A stretch of DNA of 64,000 nt. Source: Tsukamurella paurometabola. GTDB taxonomy: Bacteria; Actinomycetota; Actinomycetes; Mycobacteriales; Mycobacteriaceae. This document shows, one piece after another, positions 15,456 to 24,101 of the stretch (the stretch's first letter is position 1; each line of letters begins with the position of its first letter). Where the stretch lies: the NCBI RefSeq assembly GCF_900631615.1, contig NZ_LR131273.1, forward strand, positions 1,178,001-1,242,000, given 5' to 3'. A model generated the notes under the pieces. The model did not search any database, had not been told where the DNA came from, and saw only the letters and a list, made by a program, of their open reading frames with translations. The translations under genes and the position numbers were made by a program.

Positions 15456-17087
15456 CTACTTCAGGTACGCGCCCGCGACCTGCAGGGATCCCGCGCCCGA
15501 GCGCTCACCGGTGACCATGATCGCGAACGCCTGGTCGCCGCGGTAGCCGATGAACCACCCCGGCCCCTCGGGGCCGTTCGTGCCCACGAGGCCCTTCGCC
15601 TTGGTGGAGACCAGGTCGCTGCCGTCGCCCGACGGCGAGACGGTGGCGTCCATCTTCGCTCGCACCGCCTTGAGGATCTTCTCGTCGACGTCGCCGAGCG
15701 GGGCACTCGGCTTCGCGGTCTGGCCCTGCACGACGTACGGCGCGGTGGTCTTGCCCTTGGCGATCGCGGAGGCGAAGACGGCCATGCCGAACGGGCTGGC
15801 CTTGACGGTGTCGGCGCCGAGTTCGGCGGCACCGCGGCCGCCGGTGCCCGGCAGTTCCGCGGTCTTCGTCTTCACGCCGGTCATCGCGAAGTCGGTGCCC
15901 ATCCCGAGCGGGGCGAGCAGTTTCGACTGCTTACCGGCGTCGTTCCCGGCGGCGGCGTTGACCTCGCTGTACAGCGGCTCGAGGACGGGGCCCGTGGTGG
16001 AGAGGCCGGTGAGCGCCCAGTCGGTGGCGATGCCGCTGGCCTGTGTGTTCTGTGCGGCGGCGAGCACGGCACCGGTGGAGACGGAGAGCACCACCATCGC
16101 GGCGGGCTGCCCCAGCTGGACCACGGCGTTCTCGGCGTCGAGCTGCACCTTGGGATCCATCGCGGTGCGCAGGTCGGGACCGGGCGGGCCCTGGAAGCCG
16201 ACGATCTTGGTGGGCGGCTTCCCGTTCGTCAGCAGCTGCACCTCCCAGCCGGCGGTCTCGTCCCGGTTGGCCTGCCAGGCGCCCTTGATGCCGTCGAACA
16301 GCGGGGAGAACAACTGCCGGTTGGCGATGAGCAGGTCGCCCGCGGTCGTGTCCTGCACACCCGGGACCGCCTTGAGCTGATCGCCCAGGACGCCGTAGTC
16401 GTCGTCGCGCAGGTCCACGACGGGCACGGGCTTGCCCGGATCGGCCTTCGCCTTCGCGGCGAGGGATTCGGGCGTGACCAGCGGCGCGACCGGGGAGACG
16501 ATCTTCGCCACCCGGTTCAGGCTGTCGGTGAGGTTCTTGGTCTTCGTCGGGTCGACGGTGAGCCGGTGCACGGTGCCGGCGAACATCAGCTCGGACTTGT
16601 CGGCGGCGAAGACCTTCGGCGGCTTCGCGTCGGTGCGGATCTGCCGGATCGCCGTCTCGGGTGTGAGTCCCGGCGCGAGCACGGCGGGGTCCCAGGAGAT
16701 GCGCCAGCCGATCGACAGCTGCGAGGCGCTGCCCTTGGTGGTGTAGTCCCAGTCGCGGCCGTCGCCGAAGTTCCAGTGCGTCTTCACGTCGAAGGTGGCG
16801 TTGCCGCCCGAGTAGCGCTGCACGTTGGAGGCCTTCACCTCCACGGACTTCGCGTTCATGTCGCGCAGGGTGCGCCCGATGACGCCGCCCGCCGCATCGG
16901 GCGAGGAGGTGAATGCGGCCGCCGCGACGGCCTTGCCCTCCCCCAGTGCGGAGGCGTAGCCGTCGAGCATCTTCTGCACCTCCTCGACGGCGCTGTCGCC
17001 GCACGCGGCCAGCCCCGAACCGAGTGCGAGCAGGAGCCCGGAGACCATCGCGGCGGCGCCGTACCGTACCCGGCCGCTGCGTCTCAC
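15456..17087 (-). CDS. Penicillin-binding lipoprotein (Rv2864c-like) with degenerate transpeptidase motifs
   Basis: A 543-aa lipoprotein: signal peptide with lipobox LAAC (Cys29), an NTF2-like N-terminal domain (about 30-150), a PBP dimerisation region and a transpeptidase-like domain (about 325-543). The frame is intact and the fold landmarks survive (VVLSVSTGAVLAAAQN, KASPFGMAVFASAIAKG, GPGWFIGYRG), but the active-site motifs do not. Where SxxK belongs there is STTG (residues 363-366), and the KTG position reads KGLVG. It is therefore probably not a working transpeptidase and may be a structural or beta-lactam-sensing protein of wall assembly. GAGGAG lies six bases before the GTG start. Confidence 0.82.
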   Translation of the reverse strand: MRRSGRVRYGAAAMVSGLLLALGSGLAACGDSAVEEVQKMLDGYASALGEGKAVAAAAFTSSPDAAGGVIGRTLRDMNAKSVEVKASNVQRYSGGNATFDVKTHWNFGDGRDWDYTTKGSASQLSIGWRISWDPAVLAPGLTPETAIRQIRTDAKPPKVFAADKSELMFAGTVHRLTVDPTKTKNLTDSLNRVAKIVSPVAPLVTPESLAAKAKADPGKPVPVVDLRDDDYGVLGDQLKAVPGVQDTTAGDLLIANRQLFSPLFDGIKGAWQANRDETAGWEVQLLTNGKPPTKIVGFQGPPGPDLRTAMDPKVQLDAENAVVQLGQPAAMVVLSVSTGAVLAAAQNTQASGIATDWALTGLSTTGPVLEPLYSEVNAAAGNDAGKQSKLLAPLGMGTDFAMTGVKTKTAELPGTGGRGAAELGADTVKASPFGMAVFASAIAKGKTTAPYVVQGQTAKPSAPLGDVDEKILKAVRAKMDATVSPSGDGSDLVSTKAKGLVGTNGPEGPGWFIGYRGDQAFAIMVTGERSGAGSLQVAGAYLK

Positions 17088-17166
17088 GTGGTCTCCTCGC
17101 TGGTCATGGTGCGTTCGGCGTCTCTGGCCGCGAAGTTTACCGGTCCTCACATGGCATCCTTGGGAT

Positions 17167-17901
17167 ATGGATCGGTTGGTTCGCTCGGAGGACCGCGCCG
17201 CGTCGTCGATGCCCGGCGTGCGCTCGCGGCACTGCTTCTCCTTCGGCGACCACTACGATCCGGACAATACGCACCACGGCGTGCTCCTCGCGTGCAACGC
17301 CGAGCAGGTGGCGGCGGGTACGGGCTTCGACACGCACCCGCACCGCGCCGTCGAGATCGTCACGTGGGTGCTGTCCGGTTCGCTCGTCCACCAGGACAGC
17401 GAGGGACACGCCGGGCTGGTCCACCCGGGGCTCGCGCAGCGCATGAGCGCCGGCACGGGCGTGCTGCACTCCGAGCGCAACGACCGGCCCGAGCCCGCCG
17501 GCGCCGATGTCCGCTTCGTCCAGATGTGGGTGCTCCCCGACGATCCGGGCGGCGCACCATCGTACGAACAGCGCGACGTGGACGTCGAGCTCGCCGCGGG
17601 CGGGCTGGTGCCCGTCGCGTCGGGCGAGCCCGCCCAGGACGCGGCGATCCGGATCGGCAGCCGCGGTGCCACCCTGTTCGCGGCCCGGCTCGCCCCCGGC
17701 GGCACCGTGGACCTGCCCGACGCGCCGTTCGGGCACCTCTACCTCGCCGACGGTGCCGCGGTCACCGAATCGTCGACGGGCTCCGTCGGCCTGGCCGACG
17801 GCGACTCGCTGCGCACCGTCGGGGACGGGCGGCGGGTGACCGCGGGGCCCGACGGCGCCGAGGTCCTGTTCTGGCGCATGCGCAGCCGCCTCGGCGGCTG
17901 A
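17167..17901 (+). CDS. Pirin family protein
   Basis: A 244-aa bicupin of the pirin/YhhW group. The metal-binding motif is FDTHPHRAVEIVTWVLSG with a further HxxxE-type contribution in GTGVLHSERND. Bacterial relatives bind Fe, Ni or Zn and some open quercetin; the physiological substrate here is unknown. The second cupin half (after about residue 140) lacks metal ligands, as is usual. It stands alone, divergent from the PBP lipoprotein gene and converging with the CocE hydrolase. Confidence 0.88.
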   Translation: MDRLVRSEDRAASSMPGVRSRHCFSFGDHYDPDNTHHGVLLACNAEQVAAGTGFDTHPHRAVEIVTWVLSGSLVHQDSEGHAGLVHPGLAQRMSAGTGVLHSERNDRPEPAGADVRFVQMWVLPDDPGGAPSYEQRDVDVELAAGGLVPVASGEPAQDAAIRIGSRGATLFAARLAPGGTVDLPDAPFGHLYLADGAAVTESSTGSVGLADGDSLRTVGDGRRVTAGPDGAEVLFWRMRSRLGG

Positions 17902-17916
17902 CCCGCGCCGTCGGCA

Positions 17917-19986
17917 TCAGGGCAGCGGGCGGTCCGAGGGCACCACGAGGTAGCTGGGCTTCTTCGGATCGATGAGCACGTGCTGCGGCCGGAACTGCGT
18001 CTCCGCCGTCACGGGCCCGACCGTCATCGCCTTGATCAGGTTGAGCGCGAAGACGTCCACGCGCAGCCGGTGGCCGGGTTTGAGGACCGCGCTGACCGCG
18101 TGCGTGCCGATGTCGAGCTGCACCACCTGGCCGGGCTTCACGAGCTCACGATCGTCGAGGTTGAGCTGGTAGTAGGGCGCCGTGTAATCGCCGCCCGCCG
18201 TGCGGATGCTGCGGGAATCGTCGATCTGCCGCAGCGAGGTGGTGAGCTGGCCCGAGCTGATCTTCTCCGAGCGGCCGTCGGGCGCGACGTCGGTGACGAT
18301 CACGCTCCAGTACGCGTCGCGCGCGTCCTGCGTGGTGGTGAGCCGGAGGTTGATCGGCCCGGAGATGACCGTGGACTTCCCGACCGGTTTCGAGGTGAAG
18401 GTGAGCGCGTTCATCTCGGCGACGCGGGTGTCCTTGGTGCAGCCGGTGAGGACGAGCAGGCCGAACATGGCCTGCCCGGTGTCGTCGGAGCACAGTGTGG
18501 ACAGGCCGGGGCCGACGGTGCGCCGGGCGGCGATCTTCGGCGGCGCGGTCTGCAGGCTGTTGTCGCTCAGCGCGGTGGGCGCCGTCCCCGACGGCAGGCT
18601 GGAGAGGTACATGCGTTGGTACTTCTGCGCCGGCTCCGGGAAGGTCTCGCCCTGCCACCAGCCGCCGCCCTTGCGGTGCACGGTGACCGGGGCGTAGTTG
18701 TCGATGCCGTTGTCGGCGTCCTTGAGCCACTTGTCGAACCACGCCTTCTGCAGCACGTCGGCGCGGGTCGGCTGGTTCACCCCGCCCATGTCGCTGGTGA
18801 CGGTGGCGTGCGCGACGTCGCCCATGATCAGTTTCTTCTTGCTCGTGGGCAGCGCGCTCAGGTCCTTGGGGAGGCGCCATTCCGTGTTGGTGAACAGGTC
18901 GTTCCAGCCGCCGAGCGCGAAGGTGGGCGTGGTGATCTTGTCCAGTGGCGTCCGATAGGCGGCCCGCAGGGTGGAGTTCTTGTCGATGAGTTGCTTGGTC
19001 GTGGGCGTGAGCCCTTCGACGGTCGGCGAGAAGACGCCGGAGAGCAGCTCGGGGACGAAGACCGCCGGATTCTGCAGCCGATCGCGCAGCCAGGTCCAGT
19101 CGAAGGTCCCGTTGAGCAGCGAGCGCAGGTCGGGGATGAACTTGAGGGCGTTGACGATCCCGAGCCACGGGCCGAGGAAGCCGACGCCGAGGCCGCCGCC
19201 GGGGGCGACGATGTCGGCCGCGATGTCGGCGCCCGGCACGACCGGGAAGACGGCCTCCAGGCCCGCGGGGTTCTTCGACGCGGCCTGCAGCTGGTTGATC
19301 GCCGAGTACGAGACGCCCGACATCCCGAGGCGGCCGTTGGTCCAGCTCTGCTTGCGCACCCAGTCGAGCACCTCGATGGTGTCCTTCTGCTCGCGATGAC
19401 CGAAGACGTCCCACACGCCCTGCGAGTACCCCGTGCCGCGCACGTCGACCACCACCTGCGTGTACCCGCTCTGCACCAGCTTCTGGTCGACGGTGAAGGT
19501 GTTGATCAGGCCGCCGTTGAGCACGTTGCGCAGGTCGTCGACGCCGCCGATCGGAGTGCCGGAGAAGTTGAACATGTTGAGCACGCCGACCAGCGCCGGG
19601 TAGAGCACGGGCACGTTCGTCATCACGGTGGCGACGGTGCTCACGAACTTCGTGTACGGCGTGAGGTTGACGATGGTCGGCGTCTTCGTCTCGATCGCCC
19701 TGCCGGAGGCGTCGGCCGGCCGGAAGATGTTGGCCCGCAGGATCGTGCCGTCCGACATGCGGATCGGCACGTCCCACTCCGTGGCCATCCTCGGGTACTG
19801 CGTGGGGCCGTCGTGCGCGGCGATCCATTCGGGATTGACCATCCCCGCGACGCCGGGGCCCGGCTTCCACGGCTCGGCTCCGGAGCGGGCGGCGAGCCCG
19901 GGGACGGTGAGTGACGTTCCGATCAGCACGAACGTCGTGAGCAGCGCCGCCAGTGCGAGCCGCAGGCGCGGACGGGTCAGGCTCAT
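17917..19986 (-). CDS. Secreted CocE/NonD (S15) family hydrolase
   Basis: A 689-aa exported alpha/beta hydrolase. Residues 1-32 are a signal peptide. GRLGMSGVSYSAINQLQAA holds the nucleophile elbow (GxSxS), GGWNDLFTN the likely Asp region and MGDVAHATV the likely His. The C-terminal beta-sandwich (about residue 440 on, with LDIGTHAVSAVLKPGHRLRV) is the X-Pro dipeptidyl-peptidase C-terminal domain. Such enzymes cut acyl-ester or peptide bonds (cocaine esterase, glutaryl-7-ACA acylase). The real substrate is unknown. AAGGGG precedes the ATG. Confidence 0.88.
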   Translation of the reverse strand: MSLTRPRLRLALAALLTTFVLIGTSLTVPGLAARSGAEPWKPGPGVAGMVNPEWIAAHDGPTQYPRMATEWDVPIRMSDGTILRANIFRPADASGRAIETKTPTIVNLTPYTKFVSTVATVMTNVPVLYPALVGVLNMFNFSGTPIGGVDDLRNVLNGGLINTFTVDQKLVQSGYTQVVVDVRGTGYSQGVWDVFGHREQKDTIEVLDWVRKQSWTNGRLGMSGVSYSAINQLQAASKNPAGLEAVFPVVPGADIAADIVAPGGGLGVGFLGPWLGIVNALKFIPDLRSLLNGTFDWTWLRDRLQNPAVFVPELLSGVFSPTVEGLTPTTKQLIDKNSTLRAAYRTPLDKITTPTFALGGWNDLFTNTEWRLPKDLSALPTSKKKLIMGDVAHATVTSDMGGVNQPTRADVLQKAWFDKWLKDADNGIDNYAPVTVHRKGGGWWQGETFPEPAQKYQRMYLSSLPSGTAPTALSDNSLQTAPPKIAARRTVGPGLSTLCSDDTGQAMFGLLVLTGCTKDTRVAEMNALTFTSKPVGKSTVISGPINLRLTTTQDARDAYWSVIVTDVAPDGRSEKISSGQLTTSLRQIDDSRSIRTAGGDYTAPYYQLNLDDRELVKPGQVVQLDIGTHAVSAVLKPGHRLRVDVFALNLIKAMTVGPVTAETQFRPQHVLIDPKKPSYLVVPSDRPLP

Positions 19987-20144
19987 CGAAGAATCCCCTT
20001 TAACTTCTCAGCGTCGCAACAGGGTAACCCCGATTGCGGTATGCGTCACTCCGCACGCTAACGGTGTGCTGCGCCATAGGGAATACTGACGAGTCACTTC
20101 TCCCACCATGTGAGACGGCTGAGGGGCGCTGGCAAGATGGACGG

Positions 20145-22169
20145 GTGACCACCTCTCCCGCTCTGGACCTCAGCCACGTCGACCCCGGCATCCGCGTGCA
20201 GGACGACCTGTTCGGGCACGTCAACGGCGCATGGCTGGACACGCACGAGATCCCGGCCGACCGCTCGACCGACGGCGCGTTCTACGCCCTCCGCGACGCC
20301 GCGGAGGCGACGGTGCGCACGATCATCGAGGACTGCGCCGCCCGCCCCGATGCGACCGGGGACACCGCGCGGATCGGCGGCCTCTACGCGAGCTTCATGG
20401 ACACCGATCGCATCGCCGCGGCCGGGCTCGCGCCGCTCGCCGACGAGCTGACGGAGGTCCGGTGGGCGGAATCCCCGTCGGACCTCGTGACGGTCCTCGG
20501 CCGCCTACAGCGGACGGGCGTGAGCGGCCTGCTCGGCTACTACGTGGACACCGACGCCAAGCGCTCGGACCGGTACCTGGTGAACCTGGTGCAGAGCGGC
20601 ATCTCGCTGCCCGACGAGGCCTACTACCGCGAGGAGCAGTACGCGCCGATCCGGGAGAAGTTCGCCGCGCACGTCGCGGCGACGTTCCGGCTGGCCGCGG
20701 AGGTCCTCGGGGGCATCGTCGCCCCGGGCGAGGAGGACGCGGCGGCGGCGCAGGTCCTCGAGCTGGAGACCGCGATCGCCGCCGGGCACTGGGACGTCGT
20801 CGCCCGGCGCGACGCCGACAAGGGCTACAACCTGCGCACCTTCGCCGAGCTGACCGCCGAGGCGCCCGGGGCGGTTCCGGCCGCGTGGGTCGCCGCCGTC
20901 ACCGGCACCGGCGACTCGGGCGCGTTCGCCGAGGTGAACGTGCGGCAGCCGTCCTTCGTGACGCACGCCGCGAACCTGCTCACCGATCGACCGATCGCCC
21001 AGTGGCGCACGTGGCTCGCGTGGCGAGTGCTGCACGCGCGCAGCCCCTTCCTCACCGACGCCCTGGTCGACGAGCACTTCGCCTTCTACGGCACGGTGCT
21101 CACCGGCACCCCTGAGATCCGCGACCGCTGGAAGCGCGGCGTGACGCTGGTCGAGCAGTACCTGGGGTTCGCCGTGGGCGAGCTGTACACCGCGCAGCAC
21201 TTCCCCGCGGATTCCAAGGAGCGGATGCAGGCCCTCGTCGCCGATCTGGTGGAGGCCTATCGCCGGCGGATCACCGACCTGCCGTGGATGACCCCCGCGA
21301 CGCGCGAGCGCGCGCTGGAGAAACTGGACAAGTTCACCCCGAAGATCGGCTACCCGGACACGGCGCGCGACTACTCGGCGCTCGAGATCCGCCGCGACGA
21401 CCTCCTCGGGAACCTGCGCCGCGGCGAGGCCTTCGAGCACGACCGCGAGTTCGCGAAGATCGGCGCCCCGGTCGACCGCGACGAGTGGTTCATGACGCCG
21501 CAGACCGTGAACGCCTACTACAACCCCGGCATGAACGAGATCGTCTTCCCCGCTGCGATCCTGCAGCCGCCGTTCTTCTCCCCCACCGCCGACGACGCCG
21601 TGAACTACGGCGGCATCGGCGCGGTGATCGGGCACGAGATCGGCCACGGCTTCGACGATCAGGGCGCCAAGTACGACGGTGACGGCAACCTCGAGGACTG
21701 GTGGACCGACGCCGACCGGGAGGAGTTCGGCAAGCGCACCACGGCGCTGATCGAGCAGTACGACGCCCTCGTGCCGAGGGAGTTGGCCGACCTGCCGGAC
21801 GGCTCCGAGCACCACGTCAACGGCGGCTTCACCGTGGGAGAGAACATCGGCGACCTCGGCGGGCTCGGCATCGCGCTGGTCGCGTACGGGATCGCCCGCG
21901 AGCGGGCGGGCGGCACCGTCGACGACGAGTCCACGCGGATCGACGGGCTGACCGGCCTGCAGCGGTTGTTCTTCAGCTGGGGCGTGGTCTGGCGGGGCAA
22001 GTCGCGGCCGGAGGAGGCGATCCGCCGGCTCGCGATCGACCCGCACTCGCCGGCCGAGTTCCGTTGCAATGCCATCGTCTCGAACCTCGACGAGTTCTAC
22101 GAGGCGTTCGGCGTCGATGCCGGGGATCGCCTGTTTTTGGACCGCGACCGCCGCGTCTCGATATGGTGA
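20145..22169 (+). CDS. zmp1: M13-family zinc metallopeptidase (Zmp1/PepO type)
   Basis: A 674-aa neprilysin-like endopeptidase. The zinc motif HEIGH is at residues 497-501 and the third ligand is Glu566 in GENIGDLGG. NAYYNPGMNEIVFPAAILQP is the substrate-side motif of M13. From the start (DLSHVDPGIRVQDDLFGHVN) it follows M. tuberculosis Zmp1 (Rv0198c), and it likewise has no signal peptide or membrane anchor, unlike most M13 enzymes. Zmp1 has been linked to blocking inflammasome activation; whether this one does so is unknown. I chose the GTG at 20145, where the conserved N-terminus begins. Confidence 0.92.
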   Translation: MTTSPALDLSHVDPGIRVQDDLFGHVNGAWLDTHEIPADRSTDGAFYALRDAAEATVRTIIEDCAARPDATGDTARIGGLYASFMDTDRIAAAGLAPLADELTEVRWAESPSDLVTVLGRLQRTGVSGLLGYYVDTDAKRSDRYLVNLVQSGISLPDEAYYREEQYAPIREKFAAHVAATFRLAAEVLGGIVAPGEEDAAAAQVLELETAIAAGHWDVVARRDADKGYNLRTFAELTAEAPGAVPAAWVAAVTGTGDSGAFAEVNVRQPSFVTHAANLLTDRPIAQWRTWLAWRVLHARSPFLTDALVDEHFAFYGTVLTGTPEIRDRWKRGVTLVEQYLGFAVGELYTAQHFPADSKERMQALVADLVEAYRRRITDLPWMTPATRERALEKLDKFTPKIGYPDTARDYSALEIRRDDLLGNLRRGEAFEHDREFAKIGAPVDRDEWFMTPQTVNAYYNPGMNEIVFPAAILQPPFFSPTADDAVNYGGIGAVIGHEIGHGFDDQGAKYDGDGNLEDWWTDADREEFGKRTTALIEQYDALVPRELADLPDGSEHHVNGGFTVGENIGDLGGLGIALVAYGIARERAGGTVDDESTRIDGLTGLQRLFFSWGVVWRGKSRPEEAIRRLAIDPHSPAEFRCNAIVSNLDEFYEAFGVDAGDRLFLDRDRRVSIW

Positions 22170-22260
22170 GATCCGATCAGTAACGACCTGTCGAACGTCC
22201 CGTCCAGCAACCGGCGGATACCCATGATGTGACCCCGTGTCGAGCCGGCACGGAGAACGG

Positions 22261-23025
22261 GTGGCCGTGCACTCACGCAAACATTCCAGTGAACAACTCC
22301 CCTCCGTCCTCGGTGTCGTCCACGAGTCACCCGAGGTACCGCTCGAAGAACTGACTCTGAGCGAACGGATGGGCGAGATCGCGAGGATGCTGCGAGAGCA
22401 GTCCTCGGACTCCGAATCGCTCCTGACCGCCGCCACGCAGTTCGCCGTCGAGCAGGTGCCCGGCGCCGACTTCGCGTGCGTGACCCTCGTGGACCCGAAG
22501 GGCGGCATCTCGCACCCCGTGGTGATCGGTGAGGAGGCGCAGCGCGTCGCCGACGTGCAGCGCGACCTCGAGGAGGGCCCCAGCGTGGGCGCCACCTTCG
22601 AGGCGACGACCATCCTGCTGCTGGAGGACACCGCCACCGACGACCGCTGGCCGCGCTTCGCCGCCGCCGCGCACGCCGCGGGCGTCGGCTCGATCCTCTC
22701 GTTCTGCCTGTACGTGCAGAACGAGGCGTACGGGACGCTCGATCTCATGGCGCGCGAGCCGCACGCCTTCGACGCCGAGTCCATCTCCATCGGATCGCTG
22801 TACGCCGTGCACGCGGCCGTCGCCTTCTCCGCGGTCCGCGAGAAGGAGCAGATCCGCGCGGCGCTCACCACGCGCGACGTGATCGGGCAGGCCAAGGGCA
22901 TGATCATGGAGCGCTACAAGCTGGACTCCGACGCGGCGTTCCGGCTGCTCGCCCGCCTGTCCCAGGACAGCAACGTCCGCCTCGCCGAGGTCGCCGAGCA
23001 GGTGATCGAGGCCGGACCGGAGTAG
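22261..23025 (+). CDS. GAF-ANTAR domain regulator
   Basis: About 254 aa. A GAF domain (about residues 35-175) is followed by an ANTAR RNA-binding domain (RDVIGQAKGMIMERYKLDSD with AFRLLARLSQDSN). ANTAR proteins bind paired hairpins in nascent RNA and stop premature termination; here the GAF domain would be the sensor. I prefer GTG 22261 or 22267, just after GGAGA; a GTG at 22237 is also open. No kinase or obvious antiterminated leader lies beside it. Confidence 0.87.
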   Translation: MAVHSRKHSSEQLPSVLGVVHESPEVPLEELTLSERMGEIARMLREQSSDSESLLTAATQFAVEQVPGADFACVTLVDPKGGISHPVVIGEEAQRVADVQRDLEEGPSVGATFEATTILLLEDTATDDRWPRFAAAAHAAGVGSILSFCLYVQNEAYGTLDLMAREPHAFDAESISIGSLYAVHAAVAFSAVREKEQIRAALTTRDVIGQAKGMIMERYKLDSDAAFRLLARLSQDSNVRLAEVAEQVIEAGPE

Positions 23026-23369
23026 TCCGGGCGCGGGACCACACTCCCTCACTCCGCGCAGTCACGCGCGCGGCTATGCGTGCGGCGCATGGCATCCGAG
23101 CACACGCACCCTCCGCGACCGACGGCGCACCGATGACGACGGGCCGGTCGGCGATGACCGGACGTGCCGTCGACGAGCACGCCACCCGTCGCGCTGACAC
23201 GCGTGGGCACCGTTCTGCGTCGGTCGCGAATTCGAACCGCGACGATCGACACCCGCTGTTCACATCGCAAAACACCGTCTGGTGTGATTGTCTGTCGACG
23301 GCGAAGTGAGACGAACTCAGGTTCACCTCCATCCATCGCCGGGGAACGTCTCACAAGAAGAGGGAGAAC
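23026..23369. other. Intergenic region upstream of the HdeD-like gene
   Basis: These 344 bases hold no convincing gene. A small hairpin or operator-like repeat, ACACC-GTCT-GGTGT, lies at 23272-23285 about 85 bases before the next start, in a locally AT-richer stretch (CATCGCAAAACACC) suited to a promoter. AGAGGGAGA is the ribosome site of the next gene. Confidence 0.4.
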
Positions 23370-23996
23370 ATGTCCACAAACCCGACCGGACCGGTCGACA
23401 CCGGCCAAACGATCTTCGACGAGGTCCGCGGCTTCGCGGCCGACGTCGCCAAGCGCTCCTGGCAGACCGCGATCGCCGTCGGCGCCATCGCCGCGATCCT
23501 CGGCATCGTGCTGCTCGTGTGGCCCGACCCGACGCTGCACGTCGTGGCGATCCTGTTCGCGCTGTACCTGCTCATCACCGGCGTCCTGCAGGTCGTCGCG
23601 ACCTTCGGCGTGCTGCAGTCGTCGGGCTTCTGGTGGCGCCTGCTCACCTTCCTGTCCGGCGTCGTCTCGATCGTGCTCGCCGTGATCGCCTTCCGTAACG
23701 TCGTCGAGTCGCTGGTGATGCTGGCCATCTGGATCGGCGTCGGCTGGATCTTCCGCGGCATCGCGGGCCTGTCTCTCTACACCGACTTCCCGAAGGGCAC
23801 CCCGGGCAAGGTGTGGGGCATCATCCTCGCGATCATCTCGATCGCGGCGGGCGCCTTCGTCGTGATCTACCCGTACGACTCGATCCCGTCGCTGGTGCTG
23901 GCCACCGGTGTCGTCCTGATCGTGCTCGGCGTGGTCGAGATCGTCCACGGCATCCAGATCCGCTCGAACTTCAACCGCCTGCATCCGCAGGTCTAG
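23370..23996 (+). CDS. HdeD/DUF308 family membrane protein
   Basis: A 208-aa protein with six transmembrane helices and short loops, the HdeD layout. Typical stretches are LGIVLLVWPDPTLHVVAIL and GWIFRGIAGLSLY. In enteric bacteria HdeD supports acid resistance; in actinobacteria the family is common with no fixed role. The soluble first 28 residues are polar. A strong hairpin follows the stop. It stands alone. Confidence 0.85.
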   Translation: MSTNPTGPVDTGQTIFDEVRGFAADVAKRSWQTAIAVGAIAAILGIVLLVWPDPTLHVVAILFALYLLITGVLQVVATFGVLQSSGFWWRLLTFLSGVVSIVLAVIAFRNVVESLVMLAIWIGVGWIFRGIAGLSLYTDFPKGTPGKVWGIILAIISIAAGAFVVIYPYDSIPSLVLATGVVLIVLGVVEIVHGIQIRSNFNRLHPQV

Positions 23997-24035
23997 TCCG
24001 CACCCGCGGACCTGCCGACCTCATCCCGGCAGGCG

Positions 24036-24074
24036 AAGGGGCCGGCACCGTCATCTCGACGGTGCCGGCCCTTT
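24036..24074. terminator. Strong bidirectional hairpin terminator
   Basis: A 17-bp stem (24036-24052 with 24058-24074, one G-T pair) with a five-base ATCTC loop lies between the convergent HdeD and fadB genes. The outer AA/TT pairs and flanking CTTT give a short T-run for the rightward transcript. It is the clearest terminator in the window and can serve both genes. Confidence 0.75.
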
Positions 24075-24101
24075 CCGGTTGTTCAGGTCCGAGCGCGGTT
24101 C

